The position numbers and the translations under genes were made by a program. Below are positions 1 through 9,974 of a DNA stretch of 42,928 nt, piece after piece. The stretch is from Basidiobolus meristosporus CBS 931.73. Taxonomy: Eukaryota; Basidiobolomycota; Basidiobolomycetes; Basidiobolales; Basidiobolaceae. The stretch is from assembly GCA_002104905.1 (NCBI GenBank), contig MCFE01000710.1, positions 1 to 42,928 on the forward strand, read 5' to 3'. A model generated the notes under the pieces. That model did no database searches. It had not been told where the DNA came from and saw nothing but the letters and a program-made list of their open reading frames with translations. Position 1 is the stretch's first letter, and the number at the start of each line of letters is the position of its first letter.

Positions 1-972
1 TTCTGTACGGTCACGCGGTCACCACCGAGTCTACCAGGCATCTTCTTGCCCTTGAACACTTTTCCAGGATCCTGGATAGCAGAACGATGTTAGCTGTGGG
101 ATGGGTCATGGACCAAGCTTAGTTGTGTGCTTACAGTTCTCTGACCGGTGGAACCAATAGATCTGTGTGAGAGGGAGACACCGTGGGTGGCTCTGAGACC
201 CTTGAAGCCCCAACGCTTCATACCACCAGCGAATCCTTTTCCGAGACTGCCATTCGATTAATTACTGGAAACCAGGAAATCACGCTTTGAAGGAGGGACT
301 TACGAGGTGGCGGTGACATCGACGAACTGGCCGGGGACGAAGTGGGCCGCACTGATGGGGGTTCCTGGGAGGGGGGAGAAAAGGGTCAACAACCGGAACA
401 GGCAACGGGAACAACTTTCAAGCAGGTACCAAGTGGTAAGAGGCCGTCCTTCGACACGACGAACTCCATAAGCTTCTTCTTGGGATCGACGCCGTTCTTC
501 TCGAAATGACCCCGAAGAGGTCTGGTGGTGCTGGCGATTCTCTTGTTGTAACAACCGATTTGGACGGCGTTGTAGCCGTGCTTGTCCTCGGTTCTTCTGT
601 CCACCACTTGGTTCTCTTTGAGCTACGGTGGGGAGTTCGTTAGTTCAAGGGAACCCCACACGGTAGGGTAGACACTTCACTTACATGCAACACGGTAACG
701 GGTACACGAACACCCCATTCATCCCAAATGGCGGTCATTCCGGACTTCAAGCCAATGGCACCGGTCCGGATGGAATCTTGGGTGTATTGTTTAGGGTTCT
801 TTTTGAGAATTCCAAAGGCCTTGTCGGCGCTTCTTAAGGGCTTTTGGGCATAAGGACCGGTTCTCAAGTAACGCACCTGGGACACGGCCCGTGCGGCAGG
901 GGAGGAGGCTTTTTGCAGGGAGAGGGAGGAAAATCTCTGGAGTAGGACGCCCATGGAGGAAGTAGACTGCAT
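1..972 (-). CDS. MRPL9: Mitochondrial large-subunit ribosomal protein uL3m (partial, 3' end off window)
   Basis: Component of the large subunit of the mitochondrial ribosome. The first in-frame ATG is at 972. Exons read as 972-685, 622-430, 364-304, 246-135 and 71-1, giving 654 nt in frame before the last exon, which leaves the window; about 241 residues are visible. The N-terminus ([17 protein letters not shown]...) is rich in Ser, Arg and Leu with no acidic residues, as expected for a matrix-targeting presequence. The L3 family signature is present across the exon 3/4 junction ([20 protein letters not shown]), followed by [16 protein letters not shown] and, in the last exon, [13 protein letters not shown]. 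All four introns are 57-65 nt and begin with GT (GTAAGT, GTACCT, GTAAGT, GTAAGC). The promoter must lie in the 200 bp before the stop of the upstream PAQR gene. The C-terminus cannot be judged. Confidence 0.93.
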
Positions 973-1174
973 CTTGTTGACGGTGGAGCAGTTACAAAAA
1001 GACTCTTGCCAAACAACTCTGACCAAACTTTTCGATGGCTGGATGAATTCAAAATTTTTCCCGCTCCACCCATCGCGGGAGGATTTTTTCGGGGGTACGA
1101 TTGCTCGGGGATTCGTTTAAATAGGGGTTTGGTTTATTCACGCATTTAATCGTTTGGCTTAAATGGGAGGGGAA

Positions 1175-2514
1175 TCAACTATCGCAGCCACTGCTCTCCA
1201 GGTGACTCCATCTATATGCCTTGATCACCCCGATGTAGTGAAACATGGCTCCTATCACCACGAAAACGTGGAAGATCTGGTGGGAATGGCCCCAGTAATC
1301 GAACCTCCCTGGATACCATCTCTCTGGGATCCTATCAACCAGTAAACGTTACCACCATGCCATGAGCAGCCAAGCAAACCAACAAACTCACCGACTAGCA
1401 TAAATAAGCGCCCCACTGACGTATGTCAGTCCCATCGACGCGAACCACTTCAGGGAAAGCTTCTGAACGGCGTTTGCCCACTGGATGGTAAGAAGGAGGT
1501 CGGTCACTAACAAGGCCCGCACATCGATGCTACCTGCGCCTGCTTACCCCGTTGACCCAGATGGCATGTCCAAGCGGCAATATGCCCGACAGCCCCATGG
1601 CAAGGAACAGATTGGTTCTGATCCAACGGTACTCCGGCGTTCCGAATTTCTTAGCTATACTCATGACGCCCTTGGGGATTGGTTGTGTTGCAGAACTGGC
1701 AATTAATGGCCTGGGCTAGCGTAGAAGTCGGGCGTTGTATCACTCACCGTAGCAGACCCAAAGATAATGATGAACGACAGATACACTATCTTCCACTTGG
1801 TGGTGCAGTAGAAAGCTGCGCGTGATTTAGTTACCGGGTACTAGAGATACTTCAATGGGAACACCTATACCATAGTTGATGGCAGGGAAATACGACCCCC
1901 TAAGAAGTTCACAGGTGGTGAGCCACGGTCATAGTATAGCAAACGTGTCGAAGGAACACCTACACAATCAGAAACACAATCCCAACGTAGTCGCACCTAT
2001 TCCAGTTCACCGAAACCTACGTAGACACATGTGCAAGGTTGAGCGGTTCCCAGTGGCACATTCGCTGACAGACACAATGTTTGAAGCGTACCTTTTCCGA
2101 GTGACAGAGAAAGAGATGAAAAAGGGCTGAGCAGCACAGACAAGCAATGGCGCCGGCTATGTAGATGTACATGACGGCGAAGTCGGTCCAGTCCGTGGTT
2201 TCGTGCTGGGGGAGAATCTCCTTGGCGGTGAAAAAGGCCATATACAGAAAGAGAACAACCCCCAAGAGGTGGGAGTAAACGTTTCCCGTTTGGTTGTGGA
2301 TATACAACAAGGAGTGGGCGCACTTTAAATAGGAAAAGGTAGGGGGACGGTAGCCTGTCAGGATGTAGTTGTTGTCTTTCATCCATTTGGGTAGCTCGCT
2401 GAAGCTCAGCAACAACGAAGAGAACCGAGAGCTGACCTCTCTGCCGGTTGGGGAAATGAAAGCAGCCTTCTCCTCCAGCTTCGTCTCCATCGGGCGATTT
2501 CTAAGCTTGACCAT
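1175..2514 (-). CDS. PAQR/adiponectin-receptor-like seven-transmembrane protein (Izh family)
   Basis: Progestin/adipoQ receptor family membrane protein; fungal members (Izh proteins) affect zinc and sterol homeostasis and are thought to have hydrolase-like chemistry. Seven exons fit: 2514-2092, 2016-1964, 1899-1871, 1815-1748, 1670-1548, 1480-1392, 1331-1175, giving 313 residues. Family motifs in order: [13 protein letters not shown] before TM1, [13 protein letters not shown], the Ser/His motif [27 protein letters not shown] with the conserved Asp, and [11 protein letters not shown] with the paired metal-binding His near the C-terminus. Exon 3 is only 29 nt. Two splice sites are less certain: exon 3 ends at a GTATAG donor because it gives INYAFYC, matching the family IYYGFYC; exon 5 is taken from an AAG acceptor at 1671 because it aligns without gaps to adiponectin receptors. 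The start is the first ATG after an in-frame stop. Confidence 0.9.
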
Positions 2515-3163
2515 GAGCGGAAAATACAAGTGCTGCTCTCCTTTACTCTAAAGGGTTCGGTAAAATGTTTTACGAACAAACGTAATATCAAGTCAAAATT
2601 GGAACAACCCATGTGATGAAGGTGCTGGCTGCCTATAAGTATCTGAAAGCTACATGCACTTGCACCTGCTGTCCAATCTGGTTTAGGGCAGCATTTTAGG
2701 TGAGATTTGTACCAGGGAACACATAAACCTATCGTTGCATCTAGATACGATATCCAGGAATGTTGGGTACTAGTAAAGGAACGGGACACTGCAGCCTGGG
2801 GCGAACATTGGATAAATGTTGGTTATTTTACTCACCAAAAATGTGCACAATTCCGGGTATTTCCAGTCTCCCCATTAGGTATATCTCCGGAATACTTGAT
2901 TGGACCACCAAATTCTAATAATAACGACGAAAAATCTGAAAACCCTGAAAAATCTCTTCCAAGTTACACCAAGGCAGATCAAAAATCCCATCTGTTTTTC
3001 AACCATATCACGAGCAAATCATTCTCGAACACTGGGTCCAAATTGGTGCTTCTGTGCTTCCTTGTACTCACCCACCGCCATCTCTTGACAGCGAAACCCT
3101 ACTTCCTACACCGTAGTGTCCGAGTAAACAGAACCACCCGGAATATCGTGTGGAACAGTCACC
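2515..3163. other. Divergent intergenic region (PAQR / LEA_2-like gene)
   Basis: 649 bp between two divergently transcribed genes, so it should hold both promoters. No convincing ORF, RNA gene or repeat is visible. Short ORFs here lack recognisable domains and overlap each other in different frames. Confidence 0.6.
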
Positions 3164-4463
3164 ATGCCCAAACCCAGCCACGCCAAGATGGGCCAGCTTT
3201 CCAACCCACCATCTGCCCCGATTCCCCCGTCAACCACACCCAAGAATCCGTTTTCCAGCGAGGAAGATTCGGATTCTTCTTCGCACTCCACTCACACGCA
3301 GCCTTCTAGAAGTGCCGAGCCAGGTAATCTTGTCCTTGCTTGGTTGTGGGAGCTTCCATGTACTCAAGTGATTTAGGTCTAGGTGCACCTCCACGTTTCA
3401 GGGAATCCCCTTACGCTGTTCCAAAGCTTCAACAGCAGCAGAGAGACCGTTTCCCCCCAAGACTGGCTGCCCAGAGAAACCGCTCGTATAGCACCACTTC
3501 ATCCACAAACTTGTCGATCCACAAAAGCCCTCCATCAGTCAACAGCTTCCGGATCAACCCAAACCCACCCACCCATCGAGCTTCTAGCAGACAACGAGAA
3601 CCTCTAGAAAGCAGGCCAGCTGAAACCGTTCTCATGGATCAGGGTGAGGCCAAGAGTCGATCCGGAAATGTCACATTCGATACAGCCAGTGACATCCCAT
3701 TAGAGGAGCTCGATGAGTCCCGTGACAGATATTCCAGAGAACTCCCACCCGGGTTTGGTGACGACGAGAGCAGAAGCTCGTATGAGCTGTTAGAGGCCTA
3801 CGAGGATTCGGAGAAAAGGGGCCGTCAATCGAAAAGGGCGAAAGCTTGGCCATTCTGCTGTATTCCGTGTTGTACGGCCAAGTTCTGTGTGTCGATAACG
3901 TTCATTATTTTCGTCGGGGCGATAATTGTGTTGTGTGTGTTCCTGCCACGAGTCCCGTCCTCGGCGATTATGTCCATCCAGGTTGTGGGGGAACCAATGG
4001 TTTCGGGGGTAGCGGATCAGGAGCCTCCCTACACATTCAATGTCAGCACATCTCTGTCGGTCGTCTTCAACAATATCAACCAATACCCAGTGACCATCAG
4101 CAATTTGGACGTGAATGTATGTATGCTTCGAACTGACCACCAGTGGCCTTCGTTCTGACTCTTCCCTTGTAGGCATTCCCCAAAGACGGCTATGCTTTGC
4201 TGGGGCATACGACGGTGCGCAACATCTATCTTCCGAGCAATAGAATGACCTTTGTGAACATACCTCTGAACATGAGCTACGTCTGGTATCAATCCGAGGA
4301 CAAGGTGTGGACCGCATTCGCGTTCGCGTGCAAGCCAGAGCTCATCTACCTTTCGCAGAAGAACCTCATGCCCTTGCGGTTCACCAACACTATATCAGTT
4401 CACGGTCTGGTAAAAAAAACTCCCATACAATGGCAAGGAGAATTCGTTTGCCCTGACCAATAA
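3164..4463 (+). CDS. Single-pass LEA_2/NDR1-like membrane protein, fungal, Cys-rich juxtamembrane
   Basis: Three exons: 3164-3323, 3377 (or 3383)-4116 and 4173-4463, about 396 residues. The start is ATG in an ACCATG context. Residues 1-220 are a disordered Ser/Pro/Arg-rich cytoplasmic region with acidic clusters. A cysteine cluster (WPFCCIPCCTAKFC), a likely palmitoylation site, directly precedes one strong membrane helix at about 226-248 (ITFIIFVGAIIVLCVFLP). The remainder resembles a LEA_2 beta-sandwich: VFNNINQYPVTISNLDV, then alternating hydrophobic strands to a C-terminal FVCPDQ. This N-in, single helix, LEA_2-out plan is that of plant NDR1/HIN1-like proteins and of the short fungal relatives of Tag1. 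The next-but-one gene (6827-9358) has the same plan in a larger form. The two tandem TAG sites at 3376 and 3382 leave two residues uncertain. Function is not known. Confidence 0.8.
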
Positions 4464-5572
4464 TCCATTCATGTACATTCGTTTCTCCCAGCTGTCATCT
4501 GTCCATATCATTGAACGACCTGTTAATAAATCCCAGGTAACCTACGTAATAAACATGTGATTTAATGGATTCAGATGATCAGCATTCACACCAACACAAA
4601 ACCTCATCAATCACAGACGAGCGGTGACTGGAAAACCTGATCTAATTCTCCATCACATGATGTTGCTGCCAGCAGTCTCCAGAATGGAGCGTAGACATTG
4701 CGTGGAGCCCCCTGCCTGCAGGGAGCCATAGCAAAATATCAGGCGACGGTATGAATGGCCGAGTTTACCTGGGAAATACCCTGGTAACCGTCCCGATTAA
4801 TCCAATTATTGCGGAACAGAATACGTCCCAATTATACCGAAATAGGAAGTCGAATTATTTTCGCAGCATGGGTTTCTCGGCCAATTATGACGATTTAGCT
4901 TTCTGGAAGACTGGTCCTAGATAGTAGAGTGTATGTATTAAGCAACAACCAATCACCGTCACTCTCAGGAGCTAGGTCTTTAGCCTTCTGGTAACCAATA
5001 AGCAGGCCGAAAGGAACATTTGGCATTAGCATTCTAGATTCCGACCGTACCTCGATCAAGTGCCTCGAATCTCGGGAAATCAACATTGTCTAGCTCGCTC
5101 TGTACAATTACCTTGACAACATGCAAGGGGCGGGGGTTCGGGAATAAGGGGCACATCCCCTGGTCATATGGTACAGATGCTGGGTATACCGGGCGGGTGG
5201 TCAGTCAAGCGGGTAACTCAAGACTATTGTATTTATATTACTATGCTACACAGATTAGCTCAAGTACTTGTATTGCTATCCTGCACAGATTAGCTTATCT
5301 TGGAATGCACACTATGGCTCCATATGCGGCAAGAATCCAACTAGTCTTCTGTATTACACTAGACTCCCGTTTAGTCACTTCCTTATATGGCCGATTATCC
5401 TTGAATTTTTTTCTACCCAAATCTGCTTATAAGCAGTAAATCCCCACGGACGATTCCCATCCACTCTCCACCCGTATAATTAGATTAATACCTGGCCAAC
5501 ATTGAGCATCAGGCTACTTTTGCACCAGTCTTTATTTGCACATATTGTTATATATCAACCACATCATAGATC
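4464..5572 (+). other. Intergenic region upstream of the cyclin gene
   Basis: 1.1 kb with no supportable gene. It is likely the 3' UTR of the LEA_2-like gene and the cyclin promoter. A short imperfect direct repeat around a CACAGATTAGCT core occurs near 5248 and 5283. A TATATATC run sits at about 5549, too close to the ATG at 5573 to be a confident TATA box. Confidence 0.5.
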
Positions 5573-6151
5573 ATGCCTGGAGCCAGCATTCATCAGCACC
5601 CCACGATTCCCAAAGATACTCTCAACTCTGCCACTTTCGTGGCCGACGTTATAACGCACATGTGGGGAAACAACCCATACGGCGCGACTGCAGCCTTCCG
5701 CAACTTCTGCGCTCGCCTGTTTCAAATCACCCAACCATCCGCCTCCACTTTGAAGTTGGCCCTTAATTACGTCTATCGCTACAAGGAGACCGAGCCACTT
5801 TCCCTCGGGCTCCTGGGGACCGAGTACTACATCGTGGTGGTTGCGTTGATGCTCGCCAACAAATACCACGAGGACAAATGCTACAGTAACCGCAGCTGGG
5901 CGAAGGTGTCGGGACTTGATCTCATCCAACTCTCCCAAATGGAGCTTGCCGTTCTGGCCACGTTCGGCTGGAACATCAAGGTAGAGAAAGACGAGTTTGA
6001 TGCGTGGACCCAGTTTTTGGATCAATACTGGTCTGCAGTGATCGCCTTCCGCACCCAACACGCCCTGGTCCCCGAGGAGTGCCACGGCTCCAACGACTGT
6101 CGTCGCCAAAGCTTTGTATCCTCGGAGTCGGTCGCCCCGTCTGTCTTGTAG
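5573..6151 (+). CDS. Pho80/PCL-like cyclin
   Basis: Intronless, 192 residues, from ATG 5573 to TAG. A cyclin box fills most of the protein: the first helices contain NPYGATAAFRNFCARLFQI, then LALNYVYRYKE, and the diagnostic core EYYIVVVALMLANKYHED with the conserved Lys and Glu/Asp that contact the kinase, followed by SNRSWAKVSGL and ELAVLATFGWNIKV. This arrangement is that of the Pho85-cyclin/cyclin-P family, which activates a Pho85/CDK5-type kinase in phosphate sensing, polarity or cell-cycle control. Which branch (Pho80-like or Pcl-like) cannot be decided here. At 192 residues it is short, with almost no N- or C-terminal extension beyond the box. It lies between two LEA_2-type membrane protein genes, all on the plus strand. 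Confidence 0.9.
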   Translation: MPGASIHQHPTIPKDTLNSATFVADVITHMWGNNPYGATAAFRNFCARLFQITQPSASTLKLALNYVYRYKETEPLSLGLLGTEYYIVVVALMLANKYHEDKCYSNRSWAKVSGLDLIQLSQMELAVLATFGWNIKVEKDEFDAWTQFLDQYWSAVIAFRTQHALVPEECHGSNDCRRQSFVSSESVAPSVL

Positions 6152-6826
6152 CATCCCAATATCAGCATTATACCCGATACCCTGCCGACCCTGCCACTTG
6201 TCCTATAACTTAATATCTCATCGGCGTTGCTGTCACCAGCAATACTTGTAATATTCATAGCCTTAAATAGAACAGTACATCACCTCATTTCACCATGCAT
6301 ACTTGTTATCATAATCAATAAATTAGACGCGCTATTTACGACACTATCACCACATATCAATTGGACCAGATCATGAATCTAGAATCATGCGATGGAATTG
6401 ACTATTCACCCACCGGCTGAACCAAATCAACCTTTGAACTGAAATCGTACAACTGTGTGTATATATGGAAATCTAGATGGGTGTTGTTTAGTCGGCGCAA
6501 CACGCTCTGTCCCGGAAGCTGTGTTTCATCGGTTGTGGCACAGGCAAGGGGTGGTTGTTTGCAACAAGTGGGATCAGTCACAAACCGGTCTCAGGCTATG
6601 CCGCAAATCAATCAATTCTTGAATGACCACGCTTACCGTCATATGACAAGCATGGCGGACTTGTGCCAATCGCACGCTAAAGACATGAGTCAAACCATTT
6701 CTCACCACCCGCTACACTGACGTACACCCACCTTGATTATCCCAAGATTCTCGCGCAGCAGAGCAAACAGTTCCACCCCGACCCTTATTGGTAAGCACTT
6801 TTCTTCCTCACAAGAGAGTGATCACC
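6152..6826 (+). other. Intergenic region upstream of the Tag1-like gene
   Basis: 675 bp with no recognisable gene. It should hold the cyclin 3' UTR and the promoter of the next gene. An 87-residue ORF at 6457-6720 has no domain features and no splice link to the downstream gene, so it is not called. A donor-like GTAAGCAC occurs at 6791, but no acceptor is seen before the ATG. Confidence 0.5.
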
Positions 6827-9358
6827 ATGACTTCCCAGTATAGCGCCTTGGCCCAAGACGAGCAAGAAAATCCAGACCCGGTCGTGGGCGACACGACATC
6901 TCGCCACCGGAACACGGAAAGAACCCCTTTATTACAAGGGGAGAGTGTGCGCGACCACTCGAACAGGGCCCAGAAAGTTGGTCCCGCCACCACCACCACA
7001 CAGGAGAACGTTTCTTCCGAATCGAATGTACATAGTTACCAAATTGCTTTTCACACACTCACCACTCGCTGGAAGGACCTGCAGCCTCAATACAGGTGGC
7101 TGATCATCGCTGGAATAATCCTCCTCTCCCAGGTCCTCCTGGGTCTTGTTGTAGTATACGGGGTGGTGCCTTGGGTGGCCCAGAGAGCCCTGAACCACTC
7201 GAAAATCGTCTTCCTCTCCACCAATATCACACAGCCCAAGCCGGATTCTTTCATGATGGAAGTGTCGGCTATACTGGAAAATGTTGGTCGGATACCTGCT
7301 ACCTCTCAGCCAACTAGCGTCGATATTTACTACAAAGAGCAGCACATTGGCAGGGCGGACATGCCCGGGATGCTGATTAGTTCTGACTCGGGGCCATTCG
7401 AAATCGCCACCAAGTTTGTGGCCCTTGATCGCACTGCATTGGGGGTTTTCGCCGCGGACATGGTCGCATTGCCAAAAATCACTTGGACAATGAAAGGCAA
7501 TGTGGATGTAGTGGCTAAAGGGCTTCATGTCCGGGGCCTAAAGCTCGATAAAGAGGTGACATTGGAAGGTTTGTTCAATCACATAGATATTCGTTGATGT
7601 GGACTTTGCTGACACGAATTTGTTGCCAGGGTTGAACGGGGCGAAAAACATCACTCTGAACTCCTTCGATCTACCTGGAAACGATCCGACTGGCGGAATC
7701 CATCTCGAAGCCTCTTCTACGCTGTTCAATCCGTCCAACATTTCCTTGGAAGTCGGGGTGATGAGGATGGGGATTTTTTACCAGGGCGTTAAAATGGCCA
7801 ACGTCACGGCGGAGGATGTCAGATTGTATCCTGGCGAAAACACACTGAATCTGAGCGGGAGCATGCTTCCATTAGACAAGAAGGCTTCAGCCGTAGCATC
7901 CAAGTTCTTTTCCCGGTATCTGTCCGGAGAGGAGTCGATCATCACCGTCGGTGGGCTCGAGAACTCTTCCCCTATTCCATGGCTTGATCGTGCCTTTCAA
8001 AGTCTCCGGGTGGATGTTCCGTTTCGAGCACCAGTGGCACCGGACCTGATTGAAGGGTTGGATGTGGGCCAGCTGGCCATCCATTTTACCAAATCCAATG
8101 CATATATGCCCTCGACCAATGGGAGTGTTGTGGCAGCAGTCAAAATGCCATTTGATTTCCCCATCGCAATCGAGTCGTTGGGACAAACGACACAACTATG
8201 CATGGCAACCTTTGGAGCGGATGATTGGTGTATACCCTTCGCAGAACTTCAAGTCCCCTTATTGCCAGTAACCACCACTACGGAGGCGGGGTTGATCTAC
8301 GTCAACAGCACCTTTGACAGCGTGCCACTCAAGGTTCTCGAATACCAAGAGGATATGTTCCGGTACTTCATCATGGCCACCTTCTTCAACCAAGAGAATA
8401 TTTTGGGGTTCACCGGGAATGTCGAGACCACGGCCAAGGCAGCAATCGGAGAGCTCGACCTTAAAGACATCAAGTTCACCAAGTATGTCAAGCTAAAAGG
8501 TATGTTTTCAAGCGGTCTAGCTTGACCACCGCCCAACTAATGCTCCATCTAGGTCTTGCCGGGTTCCACGACCCAGCCCCTGTGTTGACCGGTATGGAGA
8601 TATTGAAGGACATTGACAAGGTTACCTTTGCTGCGGACATCATCCTTTTCAACCCAACCAACTTCTCGGCAAAGATGGGGGACGTCTCGTTTGACCTGGA
8701 GTACAAGGACACGGTTATAGGCGAAGCATTCATCCCCAACTTCATGATCGTCCCTGGTAACAATTCGGTGAGTTGCAAGGGGAAGCTGCGGAAAGAAACG
8801 GATGATTACCTGCAGCAAAAGATCGAGGAGTTTTTGTCAAACTACGTGTCGGGCAGTGACAACGCACTAACTATCGTCGGGAACGACGCGTCCACGGACA
8901 TCGACTCCCTCAAGCCCATGCTGAAATCATTCCGGACCACCTTCAATGTGCCAGGGTCACACGACCAGCTGATGGACGAAGCGACTATGCATCTGCTCTC
9001 CAGAACGGCGGTCGTCAAGCTGTTCAACCCGCTAAAGTACACAGATATCAACATCAAATATCTCAATGCCACCTCCTTCTACGAAGGTTTGCCCGTGGGC
9101 CATGTGTTTGCCAACTTCACCGAGCCTCAATGGAATAATCAGTCCATTCTGATTCCCGCCGGAGGCGAGATCTATTCACCGAAATTACCGGTCTCTCTTG
9201 AATCCGGCGGGCTGAAATTGATCAAGAAGGCGTTGAGCAACGGGGGCCTCGCACTTGATATGGTTGCCAGATCTCTGGTAGAAATCAATGGAGTGGAGAT
9301 GTGGCTAACCTACGTCAACAGCAAAGTCCCCATTAAGGTGGTTGGGTGGTTCCTTTAA
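6827..9358 (+). CDS. DUF3712/LEA_2 repeat single-pass membrane protein, Tag1-like
   Basis: Three exons, 6827-7568, 7630-8499 and 8553-9358, give 805 residues. The start is the first ATG (ACCATGACTTCC). Residues 1-90 are a polar cytoplasmic tail containing ERTPLLQ, which resembles an acidic dileucine-type vacuole/endosome sorting signal (inference). One membrane helix lies at about 91-115 (LIIAGIILLSQVLLGLVVV). The long C-terminal part faces the lumen or exterior and is built of repeated LEA_2/DUF3712-type modules; recurring local themes include LFNPSNISLEVG, LFNPTNFSAKMG and LFNPLKYTDINI, each about one module apart. Yeast Tag1, a vacuolar membrane protein involved in terminating autophagy, has this plan; orthology is inferred from architecture only. 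The shorter gene at 3164-4463 is a likely relative. Confidence 0.82.
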
Positions 9359-9720
9359 GCGTACCTCATCCTCCCCTCGCCCACCGTGTATTTTATATCG
9401 CTAACAATCCACACTCATTCATTTGGCCTTTTGCCGGAAGAAGTAGGAAGTACCGCACGAAACACAAAACACGCAACATGTAATAAAAATTGAGTTGGTT
9501 TATCTTATCTTTATCAAATGAGATAGCCAACGTTCTGAATGACTATTCGGACAGTAAGCGTGACCAATTCTGGCAGGCATACCTATTAGTAACCCATGAA
9601 CCCATGTGTAAAATGACTTGGCCTGCCAAATGCCTAATCCAAATCCAAATCCATACACGATAAGCCTATCTCGTTTGGGAACGAGTGGAATGATCCATGA
9701 ATGTGCATTGGGTGTAGTAG

Positions 9721-9770
9721 TTTATTCATTCCCTCCTATTCGAATTTATTCATTCCCTCCTATTCGAATT
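9721..9770 (+). repeat. Two tandem copies of a 24-bp unit
   Basis: Bases 9721-9744 are repeated exactly at 9745-9768. Each unit begins TTTATTCATT and ends TATTCGAA, and the run continues two bases into a third copy. It sits about 170 bp before the azgA TATA box. Confidence 0.95.
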
Positions 9771-9931
9771 GTCTGTAGTCGAATCTCCCACTAGATTGTT
9801 TGGCATATCTTGATTAGATAAATGTCCCGGAAGTAGCCATTGGCCCGGATTCATGCAACTGGATGAAGTGAGCACAAAAATTTTCATTCGAAAAATCTCC
9901 TAAAAAAGCCAACGAGTTCCTATGCGGGGTC

Positions 9932-9937
9932 TATAAA
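9932..9937 (+). promoter_or_regulatory. TATA box of azgA
   Basis: TATAAA in the context CTATAAAACG, 38 nt before the azgA ATG. This spacing leaves room for a very short 5' leader. It is one of the clearest core promoters in the window. Confidence 0.65.
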
Positions 9938-9974
9938 ACGAGGCTTTGCACACTAGCATCTGTAACTTTTCATC

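Larger units (their letters stand above)
9359..9974 (+). other. Intergenic region upstream of azgA
   Basis: 616 bp with the Tag1-like 3' UTR and the azgA promoter. It contains the 24-bp tandem duplication at 9721-9770 and a TATA box at 9932. No ORF or RNA gene is supported. Confidence 0.6.

Noticed and set aside
5086-5439. 117-codon plus-strand ORF upstream of the cyclin
   Set aside because: AT-rich translation with no family features; likely promoter sequence.
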